DNA of 64,000 nt, taken from the NCBI RefSeq assembly GCF_011762155.1, contig NZ_JAASQL010000001.1, forward strand, positions 1,984,448-2,048,447. The letters run 5' to 3'. This stretch comes from Wenyingzhuangia heitensis. GTDB lineage: Bacteria > Bacteroidota > Bacteroidia > Flavobacteriales > Flavobacteriaceae. Made by a program: the position numbers and the translations under genes. Under the pieces are notes generated by a model that was given only the letters and a program-made list of their open reading frames with translations, did no database searches and had not been told where the DNA came from. Below, one piece after another: positions 1-9,184 of the stretch. Within the stretch, counting starts at the first letter, position 1. Every line of letters starts with the position of its first letter.

Positions 1-303
1 AAGAATAGTTGGTAATAAAAAAATATTAAGTAGTTTGTTTTGTTTAAGTTTTTCAATTAAAAAACTAGAAAAGAAAGATCCAAAAAGGAAAGAAAATATA
101 TAGAGAAAATAAATGGTTCCTTTCCAAAATTCAAAATCGGCAACATCATTAATAAACAACGCAAAATGACCTGTTACATTTGTCGTTAACTTTTTAAATG
201 ATAAAAATCCAGTAACATTTACAATTCCAGCAACAAAAGACAAAACAGAAGCTATTTGAAGATTGTGTTTTAGAGTTCTTTTTTTGCCTTGATGTCTAAA
301 CAT
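1..303 (-). CDS. DUF1275 (YoaK-like) membrane protein, 3' end outside window
   Basis: The minus strand is open from an ATG at 301-303 to the window edge, giving about 101 residues starting MFRHQGKKRTLKHN. The next stretch, ASVLSFVAGIVNVTGFLSF followed by a TNVTGHF motif, is the typical start of DUF1275/YoaK integral membrane proteins. Two hydrophobic segments are visible (about residues 16-35 and 60-80). The family has no firmly established function. Only the N-terminal half is visible, so length and the remaining membrane segments cannot be checked. Family assignment is by motif recognition and is fairly secure. Confidence 0.75.
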   Translation of the reverse strand, partial: MFRHQGKKRTLKHNLQIASVLSFVAGIVNVTGFLSFKKLTTNVTGHFALFINDVADFEFWKGTIYFLYIFSFLFGSFFSSFLIEKLKQNKLLNIFLLPTIL

Positions 304-550
304 ACCGGAATTATTTAGAGTGTGTAATTTTTAGTGAAATTACACAATAGTGATAGAGTATCATAGTTTTTTGGACTTATAAAAACAGATAGACTGATGT
401 AAATACAGTTCCCTTAATCTAGTTGTATTGCTATAAAATTACAGTTTTCTATTTGCCGTAATTTTTAAAAAATAGTTTACTAAGTTAGTAGGTTTGGAGT
501 TGTAATTGTTCTAATATATACAGTAGTCTCTTGTTTATAAATTTAAATAT

Positions 551-1300
551 TTACACACTAAGTAGTCGTATTTTCTTTAATCTTTTCCAGGCGGCTTTAT
601 GTCTTCTTTTGTAAAAAGACATGGTCCCTCTGTCCAATCCAAAATAAAACAAGCTAATTCCTATTGGTGGATTTGCACTTGGTAAAAATTCAAATTTACC
701 AAAAGCAATAGATGGCCATTTCCAGCAGTTTAAAGCTGTACCTATTAATTCTGTATATACAATTACACTATACATTGTTAAATAAAACAATTTTTCTTTA
801 GGATATTTTCTTAAGAAATAAAACACCATTAGTGTTAACAAAAAACCATAAACGTCTTGTTTAAAAATTAAGTAATATAATGAGATGGCAACAATAGCGA
901 TGGTTAATGTTTTTTCAATATTTTTTCTGTAGGCTCTAACTTTTGATTTTTTGCAAAAATTATATACATATAAAAATAAAATAGCATGCCCCACAGGTAT
1001 GTAGTGAGGAATATTACCTAGTCTATATGCATACATTCCTAATAAAATAGAAAATAGATACTCACCAATTATAGCAATTAAAACAGCATAAATAAGTTGT
1101 TCCTTAGTTCTTGATGGAGCCTTTAAGTACAAGCTAATAAAAAGTGAAACAACACCTATATTGTTAATCCATTGAGCGTTTTTAAAATAATGCTGAGCAA
1201 TAAATTCACTATCTATTAGTAAACCAACAAGTATAATTAGCATTAAAACTCCAATGGTTTTTAAGGTTTGAGAAATAAAAGAACTGGAAGATAAATACAT
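551..1300 (-). CDS. hypothetical polytopic membrane protein
   Basis: A hydrophobic protein of about 249 residues with roughly six to seven membrane-spanning stretches and a basic C-terminal tail (RRHKAAWKRLKKIR). I do not recognise a family. The open frame extends 16 codons upstream to 1348, but that extension is short and the MYLSSSS start at 1298-1300 looks equally good; the start is uncertain. It is the last gene of a probable minus-strand run with rlmF, nrnA and a 107-residue protein (about 93 bp from the latter). No catalytic motif is obvious. Confidence 0.6.
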   Translation of the reverse strand: MYLSSSSFISQTLKTIGVLMLIILVGLLIDSEFIAQHYFKNAQWINNIGVVSLFISLYLKAPSRTKEQLIYAVLIAIIGEYLFSILLGMYAYRLGNIPHYIPVGHAILFLYVYNFCKKSKVRAYRKNIEKTLTIAIVAISLYYLIFKQDVYGFLLTLMVFYFLRKYPKEKLFYLTMYSVIVYTELIGTALNCWKWPSIAFGKFEFLPSANPPIGISLFYFGLDRGTMSFYKRRHKAAWKRLKKIRLLSV

Positions 1301-1393
1301 AGTAATATGTTGATTTTTTATAAAGAGTAAGATGTTATAAAAATACAATATAAAGAGCAGTTGTTTTTAAGAACTACTCTTTGTGTAATAAAT

Positions 1394-1717
1394 TTATCTG
1401 CTTAGTAATTTTTTAGAAACTTTGTAGGTGGCAGCATATAAATATCCCTTTTGATCATTTTTAAAGGATTTAAAGACACCTCTATACCAAGTTGAATCTG
1501 TAGCTTTTTTCTTATAGCGTTCGTGATTTGCCGATTTACCAGCTTCTCCGTTTAAAGTAGATTTAATGTCATAGATAGAAACTCCGTAATGTTCCGCTTT
1601 GTTTAAGATTTCAGCAAATGCTTCCTCAGAAAAATATAAGGTCGTCGTATCGTTGTTAATGGTGGTTCCAGATTCTGTTATAAAAACGTTTTCATCTAAA
1701 AATTCTTGTTGTGTCAT
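1394..1717 (-). CDS. hypothetical 107-residue protein
   Basis: A small soluble protein, acidic at the N-terminus and basic at the C-terminus (KKLLSR end). I do not recognise its family. It lies 33 bp downstream of nrnA on the same strand, suggesting co-transcription. Residues about 28-55 (FSEEAFAEILNKAEHYGVS) resemble the N-terminus of the SHOCT protein at 8177 (FTDASFQNMLNVANRYGIS) in spacing and several identities, so both may carry the same small helical module. That relation is my inference from visual comparison only. Confidence 0.6.
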   Translation of the reverse strand: MTQQEFLDENVFITESGTTINNDTTTLYFSEEAFAEILNKAEHYGVSIYDIKSTLNGEAGKSANHERYKKKATDSTWYRGVFKSFKNDQKGYLYAATYKVSKKLLSR

Positions 1718-1750
1718 AATTTTGTCTGTTTAAATTTGTGTAGCTGTAAG

Positions 1751-2764
1751 CTAGTTTTGTTGTTCGTTAGAAAAATATTGTGGAATCAATTCTTTTAATT
1801 TTTCTACAGTTTCAGTAACGGTTAAATCACTCATTCCTCCCGATGCATTTGCATGTCCACCACCATTAAAATGTTCTGTAGCCAATACATTTACAGGATT
1901 TTCTGCCCCTTTAGAACGGAAAGAAATTTTCATGATTCCGTCTCTTTCTGTAAAAACAATAGCAGCTTTCATTCCTTTAATAGATAATACCAAATTAGCC
2001 AAACTATCGGTATCACCTTTTTTATAATTATAGGTAGCTAGTTCTTCTTTTGATAAAGAAATAATTGCCACGTTATAGTCGTACAGAATCTCTAATTTTT
2101 CACTCATAGCATACCCTTGTAAGCGTAACCTACTTTCGGTATTATTATCACTTAATTTTTCGTGAATTATGTGGTGTTGTACACCAGATGCTAATAATTT
2201 AGCTAATATTTCATGTGTTCTGGGTTGTACAGAATTAAACCTAAAACTTCCTGTATCGGTTAAAATTCCTAAGTATAGTGGAGTTCCAATTGTTTCGTCT
2301 AACAAATCAATATGTCCAGATTGTTCTATCAATTCTACAATTAGTTGAGAAGTAGAGCATACAGCGGTTTCAGACACTGTTATAAAAGGAAATTCTTCGG
2401 GGTTTAAATGATGATCTATCATTATTTTTTTAGAAGTGCTTTCTTCTAACAAGCTCTGCATTTCTGGCCCTACACGGTTGGTGGCATTGTAGTCCAAGCA
2501 AAAGATTAAATCAGCTTGTTTAAAAGCTTCAGTAACTTTTTCTGGAGATTCTTCCATCAATAAAATGTTAGAAGTATCTAACCAATATAAAAAATCTGGT
2601 GCCTTGTCCGGATGACAAATAATGGCTTTTTTTCCTAGTTTTTTTATAAAATGTAACAGCCCTAAAGAAGATCCTATAGAGTCTCCATCGGCAGATTTAT
2701 GTGAGGTAATAACGATGTGTGAAGCAGCTTTAATTTCCGATTCAATTTGTTGATATATATTCAT
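1751..2764 (-). CDS. nrnA: NrnA-type bifunctional oligoribonuclease / pAp phosphatase (DHH family)
   Basis: 337 residues, the usual length for NrnA. The DHH-superfamily metal-binding motifs are visible: SHKSADGDSIGSS near residue 25, a central FCLDYN aspartate motif, and the signature DHHLNP. The DHHA1 motif GGGHANASGG sits near the C-terminus. Known NrnA enzymes degrade 2-5-nt RNA fragments and dephosphorylate 3'-phosphoadenosine 5'-phosphate, linking RNA turnover with sulfur metabolism in the cytoplasm. It lies 49 bp downstream of rlmF and 33 bp upstream of a small hypothetical gene. Assignment is by clear motif match. Confidence 0.9.
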   Translation of the reverse strand: MNIYQQIESEIKAASHIVITSHKSADGDSIGSSLGLLHFIKKLGKKAIICHPDKAPDFLYWLDTSNILLMEESPEKVTEAFKQADLIFCLDYNATNRVGPEMQSLLEESTSKKIMIDHHLNPEEFPFITVSETAVCSTSQLIVELIEQSGHIDLLDETIGTPLYLGILTDTGSFRFNSVQPRTHEILAKLLASGVQHHIIHEKLSDNNTESRLRLQGYAMSEKLEILYDYNVAIISLSKEELATYNYKKGDTDSLANLVLSIKGMKAAIVFTERDGIMKISFRSKGAENPVNVLATEHFNGGGHANASGGMSDLTVTETVEKLKELIPQYFSNEQQN

Positions 2765-2813
2765 GTAGTTGTATGACTAAATTCTTTTTATAAAAAGTGT
2801 AAATCTACGTTTA

Positions 2814-3767
2814 TTATAAAGAGGAGTTGTTTTTTTTAGTTTCCCATCTTAGTTTTTTCCAATCTATCTGTTCTTTTTTAGATAGAAAAGACCAAGCTAT
2901 AATTTGACTAGATTTATTTCCAACACCCATAGGAATCACTTTTGTTTGTGTAGCTCCTATTTCTTTTAGGAAACCTAGCATCCCTTTTTGATTGGATTGT
3001 TTGCTAACCAAGGCAGAAAACCAAAAACAGTTTTCTGAGAATTTTTTACTCTCTTTTACATAATTTTGTAAAAAAGCAGTTTCTCCACCATCATAAATAA
3101 TTTCATTTTTTATTTCGGTACTATTGTAGGGAGCATTTTTTTTGTGACTTGCTGTTTTGGCATCTTCTAAAGAAGTGTATAACGGAGGATTACAAATGGC
3201 AATATCCACTTTTTCCTGTTTGTCAATTACTCCGTAAAAAAAGTCTTTAGGGTTTACTTGTATTCTACAATCAATTTTGTTTTTTAAAGAACTGTTTGTG
3301 TTAACAATTGTTTGGGCTGTTATTATAGCTTCCTCATCAATTTCTGAGGCTATAAAATTCCAATTGTATTCTGTAACTCCAATAATGGGATAAATACAAG
3401 TAGCCCCCATACCAATATTATAACAAGTTATTTTAGCACCTAAAGGAAAACTACCAAAATTGCTTTCCATTAAAAGATCTGCTATATGATGAATATAATC
3501 AGCTTTGTTAGGAATGGATGGGCATATATAAGCATCTGAGAAATTCCAGTTTTTGATTCCATAATAATACTGTAACAATGTTTGATTAAGCGTTTTTATG
3601 GCTATAGGATTGGTAAAATCTATAGTGTCTTCTCCTTCAAAATTGGGTTTTATATAATTGGTTAAATTGGAGTTAAGAGCCTCTAAAGCTTTTAAATCAT
3701 ATCGATCTTTATTTTTATTACGAGAATGAATTTTATATTTAACAAGTTTCTTTTTCTCTTTAGGCAT
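2814..3767 (-). CDS. rlmF: 23S rRNA (adenine-1618-N6)-methyltransferase RlmF
   Basis: 317 residues. The N-terminal HSRNKNKDRYDLKAL block is the RlmF/YbiN signature; an SAM-binding region follows with NIGMGATCIYPI, and the catalytic tetrad is CNPPL near residue 193. RlmF methylates A1618 of 23S rRNA. The N6-adenine methyltransferase tetrad is normally (D/N)PP(Y/F/W); here the fourth position is leucine, confirmed by reading the codons at about 3180-3200. The lysine-rich start MPKEKKKLVKYK is typical of a rRNA-binding extension. It is the first gene of the minus-strand run towards nrnA. Confidence 0.88.
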   Translation of the reverse strand: MPKEKKKLVKYKIHSRNKNKDRYDLKALEALNSNLTNYIKPNFEGEDTIDFTNPIAIKTLNQTLLQYYYGIKNWNFSDAYICPSIPNKADYIHHIADLLMESNFGSFPLGAKITCYNIGMGATCIYPIIGVTEYNWNFIASEIDEEAIITAQTIVNTNSSLKNKIDCRIQVNPKDFFYGVIDKQEKVDIAICNPPLYTSLEDAKTASHKKNAPYNSTEIKNEIIYDGGETAFLQNYVKESKKFSENCFWFSALVSKQSNQKGMLGFLKEIGATQTKVIPMGVGNKSSQIIAWSFLSKKEQIDWKKLRWETKKNNSSL

Positions 3768-3888
3768 GGTTTGTTTTTTGGAAAAGGTTATAGATTCTAT
3801 CGTTGGTTATTAATAGAATATTGTGAGCAAAGATACGTAAAGAAGCGGAGCTATAAGTTTCTCTTTTTAGACTGTTTTTAATTTAGAA

Positions 3889-5658
3889 TTAGAAAGAAGT
3901 TGAAGTGTGTTTTTGGGGTAAAGAAAAGTAGAATTCACTCCCTACACCTAATTTACTTTTAACTCCTATTTTTCCTTTATGATAGTCAATAAAATCTTTA
4001 CAGAGTATAAGGCCTAAACCAGTTCCTCTTTCATTGTTAGTCCCTTCGGTTGTGTATGTGCTATCAATTCTAAATAATTTATCAATATGTTTTTCATCAA
4101 TTCCAATACCAGTATCAATAATAGAAAACACATAACAATCGTTGTTTTCTTTGCTATAAATATGAATGGTTCCTTTGTTTGGGGTGAATTTTATAGCGTT
4201 AGAAATAAGATTTCTTAAAACTACTTCTATCATTACTTTGTCTACATACAAAATTTGATTGGTAGGCATGTCTAATTGTATATTGATTGATTTTTGATTG
4301 GAAGATATTTTTAATAAATCCAATGTAGATTTTATCATTAGTACAATATCAACATATTCAGGATAAAACTCCATTTTACCTGTCTGAGACATAGACCATT
4401 CCATTAAATTAGATAATAAGTTAACTGAATGATGTGAAGATGTGTTTATAATTTCTGCATATTCCTCAATACTTTCATAATCCTTATTTTTTACTTGCTC
4501 ACTAAGTAGTTGACTAAAACCTAGAATACCATTAAATGGGCTTTTTAAATCGTGAGCAATAATAGAAAAAAACTTGTCTTTTGTAGAGTTTAATTCTCTT
4601 AAAGAAGCTTCACTTTTTTTTAGATTTCGTTCTGCATTTTTTCTAATAGTAATATCGTTTATAACAGAAATAATACATTGCTCCCCATTTATATTAATAA
4701 TTTTAGCGGAGATTAATCCTGAAAATAATTCTCCAGATTTTTTACGGAATTGATATTCTTGTTCTACTATTTTTTTGTTTTTTTTTAGGAGAGCTATAAA
4801 CTTAAATCTATCATTTGGTTGTTTCCACATTCCCAAATCAACAGTGGTTAAACCAAATAATTCATTGGGCAAGTAGCCACAAATAGATTGGATTTTTTTA
4901 TTGACTTCAAAAATTTCTCCTGTACTAAGTTTAGATAATAAAATAACAAAAGGAGCTGCATGAAATGCTTTAGAAAATTTTTCTTCTTGATTATTTACAT
5001 CAATAATCAATCGTTCATTGTACATTAAAGAAAGACTATATGCAAGTAATATAACGATAAGCTCCCAAAATAAAACAAATAAAGATTCTATAGAATCTGA
5101 TTTAGGAGTGTTTGTTATTGCAAGTTGATTTTGCGTAAGATATATAAGTCTAAAAACTTGAGAAATAAAAATAATTAAAAATACATAACCCAATGGACGA
5201 GTTATTTTACGCATTTTTAAAGGAGTTCTTACCAACATTAAATAAACAACTTGTAAACTAAGTAGTAAAAAAGCAATCGTAATATTAATATGCCTAGTTT
5301 TTAAATTGGGATTGATGTATGTAAAGTAGGTGTGAACTAAAAAAAATACACTTATTAAGATATAATTTATAAGTTTGGTTTCTTTCTTTTTTAAAAAACG
5401 CTCAAATCCAATAAGCAAAGCAATCATAGAAGATACAATGAGTACATTGGCTATGGGAATAGAAAGCCAGTTAGGTATTGAGTTTCTAAAAAATACCAAC
5501 ACATTTCCTAAAGTAGTCATAAACATACCCACTACTATTAATAATGTACCTGGAAACCTTTTTTTTATTTGAAAATATAAGGAAATACTTAAAATTAGAT
5601 TAATAATATTTACCAAAATATAACTAAAGTAAATTGTTTGAAGATCAATGTAAGGCAT
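3889..5658 (-). CDS. membrane PAS sensor histidine kinase (copy 1)
   Basis: 589 residues. The N-terminal about 215 residues hold roughly seven membrane helices, followed by a PAS domain (about 225-340, AAPFVILLSKLSTGEIFEVN) and a HisKA dimerisation domain with the H-box FFSIIAHDLKSP. His369 is the predicted phosphorylation site. The HATPase_c domain shows an N-box (RNLISNAIKF), DTGIGID and GTGLGL. A strong paralogue with the same architecture lies directly upstream (5988-7745), sharing long identical runs in the kinase core. No response regulator is adjacent, so the partner must be elsewhere. The sensed signal is unknown; the seven-helix domain is the likely sensor. Confidence 0.9.
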   Translation of the reverse strand: MPYIDLQTIYFSYILVNIINLILSISLYFQIKKRFPGTLLIVVGMFMTTLGNVLVFFRNSIPNWLSIPIANVLIVSSMIALLIGFERFLKKKETKLINYILISVFFLVHTYFTYINPNLKTRHINITIAFLLLSLQVVYLMLVRTPLKMRKITRPLGYVFLIIFISQVFRLIYLTQNQLAITNTPKSDSIESLFVLFWELIVILLAYSLSLMYNERLIIDVNNQEEKFSKAFHAAPFVILLSKLSTGEIFEVNKKIQSICGYLPNELFGLTTVDLGMWKQPNDRFKFIALLKKNKKIVEQEYQFRKKSGELFSGLISAKIININGEQCIISVINDITIRKNAERNLKKSEASLRELNSTKDKFFSIIAHDLKSPFNGILGFSQLLSEQVKNKDYESIEEYAEIINTSSHHSVNLLSNLMEWSMSQTGKMEFYPEYVDIVLMIKSTLDLLKISSNQKSINIQLDMPTNQILYVDKVMIEVVLRNLISNAIKFTPNKGTIHIYSKENNDCYVFSIIDTGIGIDEKHIDKLFRIDSTYTTEGTNNERGTGLGLILCKDFIDYHKGKIGVKSKLGVGSEFYFSLPQKHTSTSF

Positions 5659-5987
5659 CTGTTTTGTTATTTTACTTAGGATCTGTTTACTTTAAAATTG
5701 AAATAAATATCATTGGTTTTAATATTCTTTAAGATCTTATTTTTTATGCTTAAAAGTTATGTCTTGTAAGTATAGTTTAATATTTTTTTTTATTTCGGAT
5801 TTGATATGACTAAATATAAAGATATTTAATCGTATTAGAAAATTTAAACATTAGCAAGCACCTATTAATTTACATACCTAATTTAAATTTGTTTTTTATA
5901 GGAACCCCTTTTTTTATCTTTTTTTTTACTAAAAACTATTTAATTTTTAAGAACCTATTTAGGTGTGTTGTCACTGTTTTAAAAGTT
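5659..5987. other. 329-bp AT-rich spacer between the two kinase genes
   Basis: Very AT-rich spacer with poly-T stretches. I see no convincing gene, terminator hairpin or known regulatory motif. An open frame on the plus strand from 5889 runs antisense into the kinase gene and is a shadow. Confidence 0.5.
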
Positions 5988-7745
5988 TTAATGATAGTCT
6001 TTTGTCAAAGAAAAATAAAATTCACTACCTATGTTAGGTTTGCTTTCTACCCATATTTTTCCTTTGTGATAATCAATAAAATCTTTACAAAGTATAAGGC
6101 CTAAACCAGTTCCTCTTTCGTTGTTAGTTCCTTCGGTTGTGTAGGTGCTATCAATTCTAAATAATTTATCAATATGTTTTTCATCAATACCAACACCAGT
6201 GTCTATAATAGAAAATAGATACTCTTTGTTTTTTTCTAGAACATTAATATAAATACTTCCTTTTTGTGGTGTAAACTTTATAGCGTTAGAAATAAGATTT
6301 CTTAAAATAACTTCTATCATTATTTTATCTACATACAAAATTAGGTTTGTGGGGAGGTTTAGGTTAATGTGAATGTTTTTTTGATCAGAAGATATTTTTA
6401 ACAATTCTAGTGTAGATTTTATTACGATCACTATGTCAACATACTCAGGACTAAACTCCATTTTACCTGTTTGAGACATGGACCATTCTGTTAAATTAGA
6501 AAGTAAATCTACCGCATGTTGAGAGGATGTATTTATGATTTCTGCATAATCCTCAATACTTTCATAATCCTTGTTTTTTACTTGTTCACTAAGTAATTGA
6601 CTAAAACCTAAAATACCATTAAAAGGACTTTTTAAATCGTGGGCAATAATAGAAAAAAACTTGTCTTTTGTAGAGTTAGATAGCCTTAAAGAAGTTTCAC
6701 TTTTTTTTAGATTAAGTTCAGCTGTTTTTCTAATCGTAATATCATTTATAATAGAAATAATACATTGCTCTCCATTAATGTTAATTATTTTAGCAGAGAG
6801 TAGCCCAAAAAACAATTCCCCAGATTTTTTTCTAAATTGATACTCTTTTTCCACAACAGAGCCTTCAGACTTTAATAAGGTTGTAAATTTTAAGCGATCC
6901 TTTGATGAGCCCCAAAGTTTTAAATCTATGGTATTAAAGCCAATTAATTCACTAGGTAAATAACCACAAATAGATTGAATTTTGTGATTGACTTCAAAAA
7001 TTTCCCCAGTGCTAAGTTTAGATAATAAAATAACAAAAGGAGCTGCATAAAAGGATTTAGAAAACTTTTCTTCTTGATTGTTTACATCAATAATTAATCG
7101 TTTTATATACATTAAGAAAAGGCTACAAATAGCAAGTATAAGAACCAATTCCCATACTATTAAAAACATAGCTTCTATGGATTTAGATTCTACAGTATTA
7201 GTTAATGCATCATTGTTTTGGGCAAGGTATATAATACGAACAACATGAAAGATAGAAATGATTATAAAAACATATCCTACTGGGCGAGTAAATTTCCGCA
7301 TAACTATAGGAACTCTTCTTAACATTAGATAGGCTACTTGTATTCCGGTAAAAATAAAAGGAATTGAAAAATTAATATGTCTATGTCTTATATCAGGAAC
7401 AACATAGGTAATATACATGTGTATGATAAAATAAATACCTATTAAAAGATAGTTTTGAATTTGAGTTCCTTTTTTCTTTAAAAATTTTTCAAGTCCTACA
7501 AACAGAAGTACTAATCCAATAACAATAATCATATTGGCTAGAGTTATTGAAATCCAATCAGGAATAATATTTCGTAAGAATGCTAAAATATTTCCTGTGG
7601 AACTCATGTAAATACTAAATACAATTAAAAGAGTTCCCGGATATCTTTTTTTTATTTGAAAATATAAAACACTAATTAGTAGTAGGTTTATAATTAATAT
7701 TAAAATGTAACTAATATAGACAGAGATAAGGTCAATAGTAAACAT
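5988..7745 (-). CDS. membrane PAS sensor histidine kinase (copy 2)
   Basis: 585 residues, with the same order as its neighbour: about seven membrane helices, PAS domain (about 225-340), HisKA with H-box FFSIIAHDLKSP (His369, the same residue number as in the neighbour), and HATPase_c with RNLISNAIKF, DTGVGID and GTGLGL. The kinase halves are nearly identical over long stretches, while the membrane sensor halves and C-terminal tails have diverged. That pattern fits a tandem duplication followed by divergence of signal input, or gene conversion of the kinase core. No cognate regulator gene is next to it. Confidence 0.9.
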   Translation of the reverse strand: MFTIDLISVYISYILILIINLLLISVLYFQIKKRYPGTLLIVFSIYMSSTGNILAFLRNIIPDWISITLANMIIVIGLVLLFVGLEKFLKKKGTQIQNYLLIGIYFIIHMYITYVVPDIRHRHINFSIPFIFTGIQVAYLMLRRVPIVMRKFTRPVGYVFIIISIFHVVRIIYLAQNNDALTNTVESKSIEAMFLIVWELVLILAICSLFLMYIKRLIIDVNNQEEKFSKSFYAAPFVILLSKLSTGEIFEVNHKIQSICGYLPSELIGFNTIDLKLWGSSKDRLKFTTLLKSEGSVVEKEYQFRKKSGELFFGLLSAKIININGEQCIISIINDITIRKTAELNLKKSETSLRLSNSTKDKFFSIIAHDLKSPFNGILGFSQLLSEQVKNKDYESIEDYAEIINTSSQHAVDLLSNLTEWSMSQTGKMEFSPEYVDIVIVIKSTLELLKISSDQKNIHINLNLPTNLILYVDKIMIEVILRNLISNAIKFTPQKGSIYINVLEKNKEYLFSIIDTGVGIDEKHIDKLFRIDSTYTTEGTNNERGTGLGLILCKDFIDYHKGKIWVESKPNIGSEFYFSLTKDYH

Positions 7746-8093
7746 GCGTTCTGTTGTAATAATACTAGAATTTAACTAGTTGTTTTAAAATTATAATGAA
7801 GAAATTAACCTTAAAAAAAGACTGATAGAGCTATTATTTCTTGCTTTACTAAATAAATAATATAAAATTATTCGCTAAATATAAGCTTTTTTACTAGTAA
7901 ATGGTTTTTTGTGTTAGAAATGAATAAATAGAATTTTTATTTTAGGAATGGCCTTTTATCAATTATACATTTTAATGATGAAATCACATTGTAATTCATA
8001 AAAATAACAGTGTTTATTGTGAAAAATAAATAAAAATTATCAAAGGAAATATTTTTTATTTTTTGTAAAATTAACAGAAACTTATCCCTCAAA
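7746..8093. other. AT-rich divergent intergenic region
   Basis: Spacer between the divergent histidine kinase (minus) and SHOCT-protein (plus) transcription units. It is almost pure A/T with many short homopolymer runs. It must hold promoters for both directions, but I could not find a clean TAnnTTTG/TTTG pair and so do not place them. Confidence 0.4.
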
Positions 8094-8180
8094 ATGAGAG
8101 AATTACCTTTCTTAAAAGACTACCTTGCCCTTAATAATTGTTATGAAAATATTTTAGACCCAAACAAGAAAATACTATGA
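8094..8180 (+). CDS. possible 28-residue leader ORF overlapping the SHOCT gene
   Basis: An ATG at 8094 opens a short frame, starting MRELPFLKDYLALNN, that ends in TGA at 8178-8180. It overlaps the next gene's ATG (8177) in an ATGA arrangement, the classic geometry for translational coupling. Composition is protein-like rather than poly-Lys/Asn. It could be a leader peptide, a tiny upstream gene, or chance. No family is recognised. Confidence 0.3.
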   Translation: MRELPFLKDYLALNNCYENILDPNKKIL

Positions 8181-8950
8181 ATGCAATATTTACCGATGCT
8201 AGTTTTCAGAACATGCTGAATGTGGCAAATCGTTACGGAATAAGTGTAAATGCGGTTACTGATTTAACAAATGCGTTAATGAGAAGTAATGGAACTATGG
8301 CACAATTTAACATTCCCGAATTAGGAGGTGGTGGTCAGTGGATGCAAGGGGGTATGACTATGGTAGGAGATATGTTTAACAACCAGCTTAAGTATACTGT
8401 AGATGGACTTTGTATGGAATTGTCAAATTTAATAAATCAAGGAGGTATACAGTACAAACCATTACCTCAAAACCAAGGAGGTTTTAATGGTAATTGGTGG
8501 GGAGATTTAGGGATTCCAAACTCTACAGGAAGCCAAAATGATACCAGTTATGCCATTTTTTCTAACATTGGTAGATTGGCTATTAAACAAAACGGAAAAG
8601 TGACTGTTTTTGATACGTTGGACAATCAGATTGGTGGAGTAGGACAACAACAAGGAGGGAATTATTCGGTTTCTTTTACAAGTCAATATGGAAATGTAGA
8701 CTTAAACTCTTTGCCTATTGTTTTTGGAGACGATAACAGACCCAAACCACAACCACAACCACAGCAAATAGTAAATGATTTTGTACATAATGAACCAGCA
8801 CCAATTGCTGAAGTAGTACCCAATAATACTAGCGAATTTGAAGAAGATATTTTTGCTAAAATAGAAAAGCTAGCAGGTTTAAAAGATAAAGGAATTCTTT
8901 CATCAGAAGAGTTTAACAATAAAAAAACAGATTTACTAAGCAGATTGTAA
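8177..8950 (+). CDS. SHOCT-domain protein of unknown function
   Basis: 257 residues. The N-terminal about 85 residues are helical and include YGISVNAVTDLTNAL. The middle is Gly/Gln/Asn-rich (GGGGQWMQGGM, QGGFNGNWWGD), followed by a PQPQPQQ linker. The last about 32 residues (KIEKLAGLKDKGILSSEEF) are a SHOCT motif, a short C-terminal oligomerisation-type helix-turn-helix found in many unrelated proteins. No signal peptide is seen, so it is probably cytoplasmic. Function is unknown. It starts at the ATGA overlap with a short upstream frame and is followed by a strong terminator. Confidence 0.75.
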   Translation: MNAIFTDASFQNMLNVANRYGISVNAVTDLTNALMRSNGTMAQFNIPELGGGGQWMQGGMTMVGDMFNNQLKYTVDGLCMELSNLINQGGIQYKPLPQNQGGFNGNWWGDLGIPNSTGSQNDTSYAIFSNIGRLAIKQNGKVTVFDTLDNQIGGVGQQQGGNYSVSFTSQYGNVDLNSLPIVFGDDNRPKPQPQPQQIVNDFVHNEPAPIAEVVPNNTSEFEEDIFAKIEKLAGLKDKGILSSEEFNNKKTDLLSRL

Positions 8951-8985
8951 ATCAGTTTTTATAGCAAAAGGTATATTTTACATAT

Positions 8986-9021
8986 AAAAAATCCTACTAG
9001 AATTTCTAGTAGGATTTTTTT
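8986..9021 (+). terminator. intrinsic terminator after SHOCT gene
   Basis: Perfect stem ATCCTACTAG / CTAGTAGGAT extended by A/T pairs, a five-base loop and a run of seven T. It sits 36 bp after the stop codon. Confidence 0.85.
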
Positions 9022-9142
9022 ATTAAAAAGAGTGTTGTTTTTATAATATTATAAAAATAAAAGAAAGAATAAAAAAGGAGTCTCTTGATATTCATCAACC
9101 CTTACATTGATTGGCATTAGCTTAATAAACAACATATCTATT

Positions 9143-9150
9143 TACTTTTG
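9143..9150 (+). promoter_or_regulatory. candidate Bacteroidetes -7 box for the DUF2383 gene
   Basis: TACTTTTG matches the Bacteroidetes sigma-ABfr -7 consensus TAnnTTTG and lies 35 bp before the ATG. A clear -33 TTTG at the right spacing was not found, so this is tentative. Confidence 0.4.
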
Positions 9151-9184
9151 AAGTAAGTATTAATCAAAAAAAAACAAATAGAAT

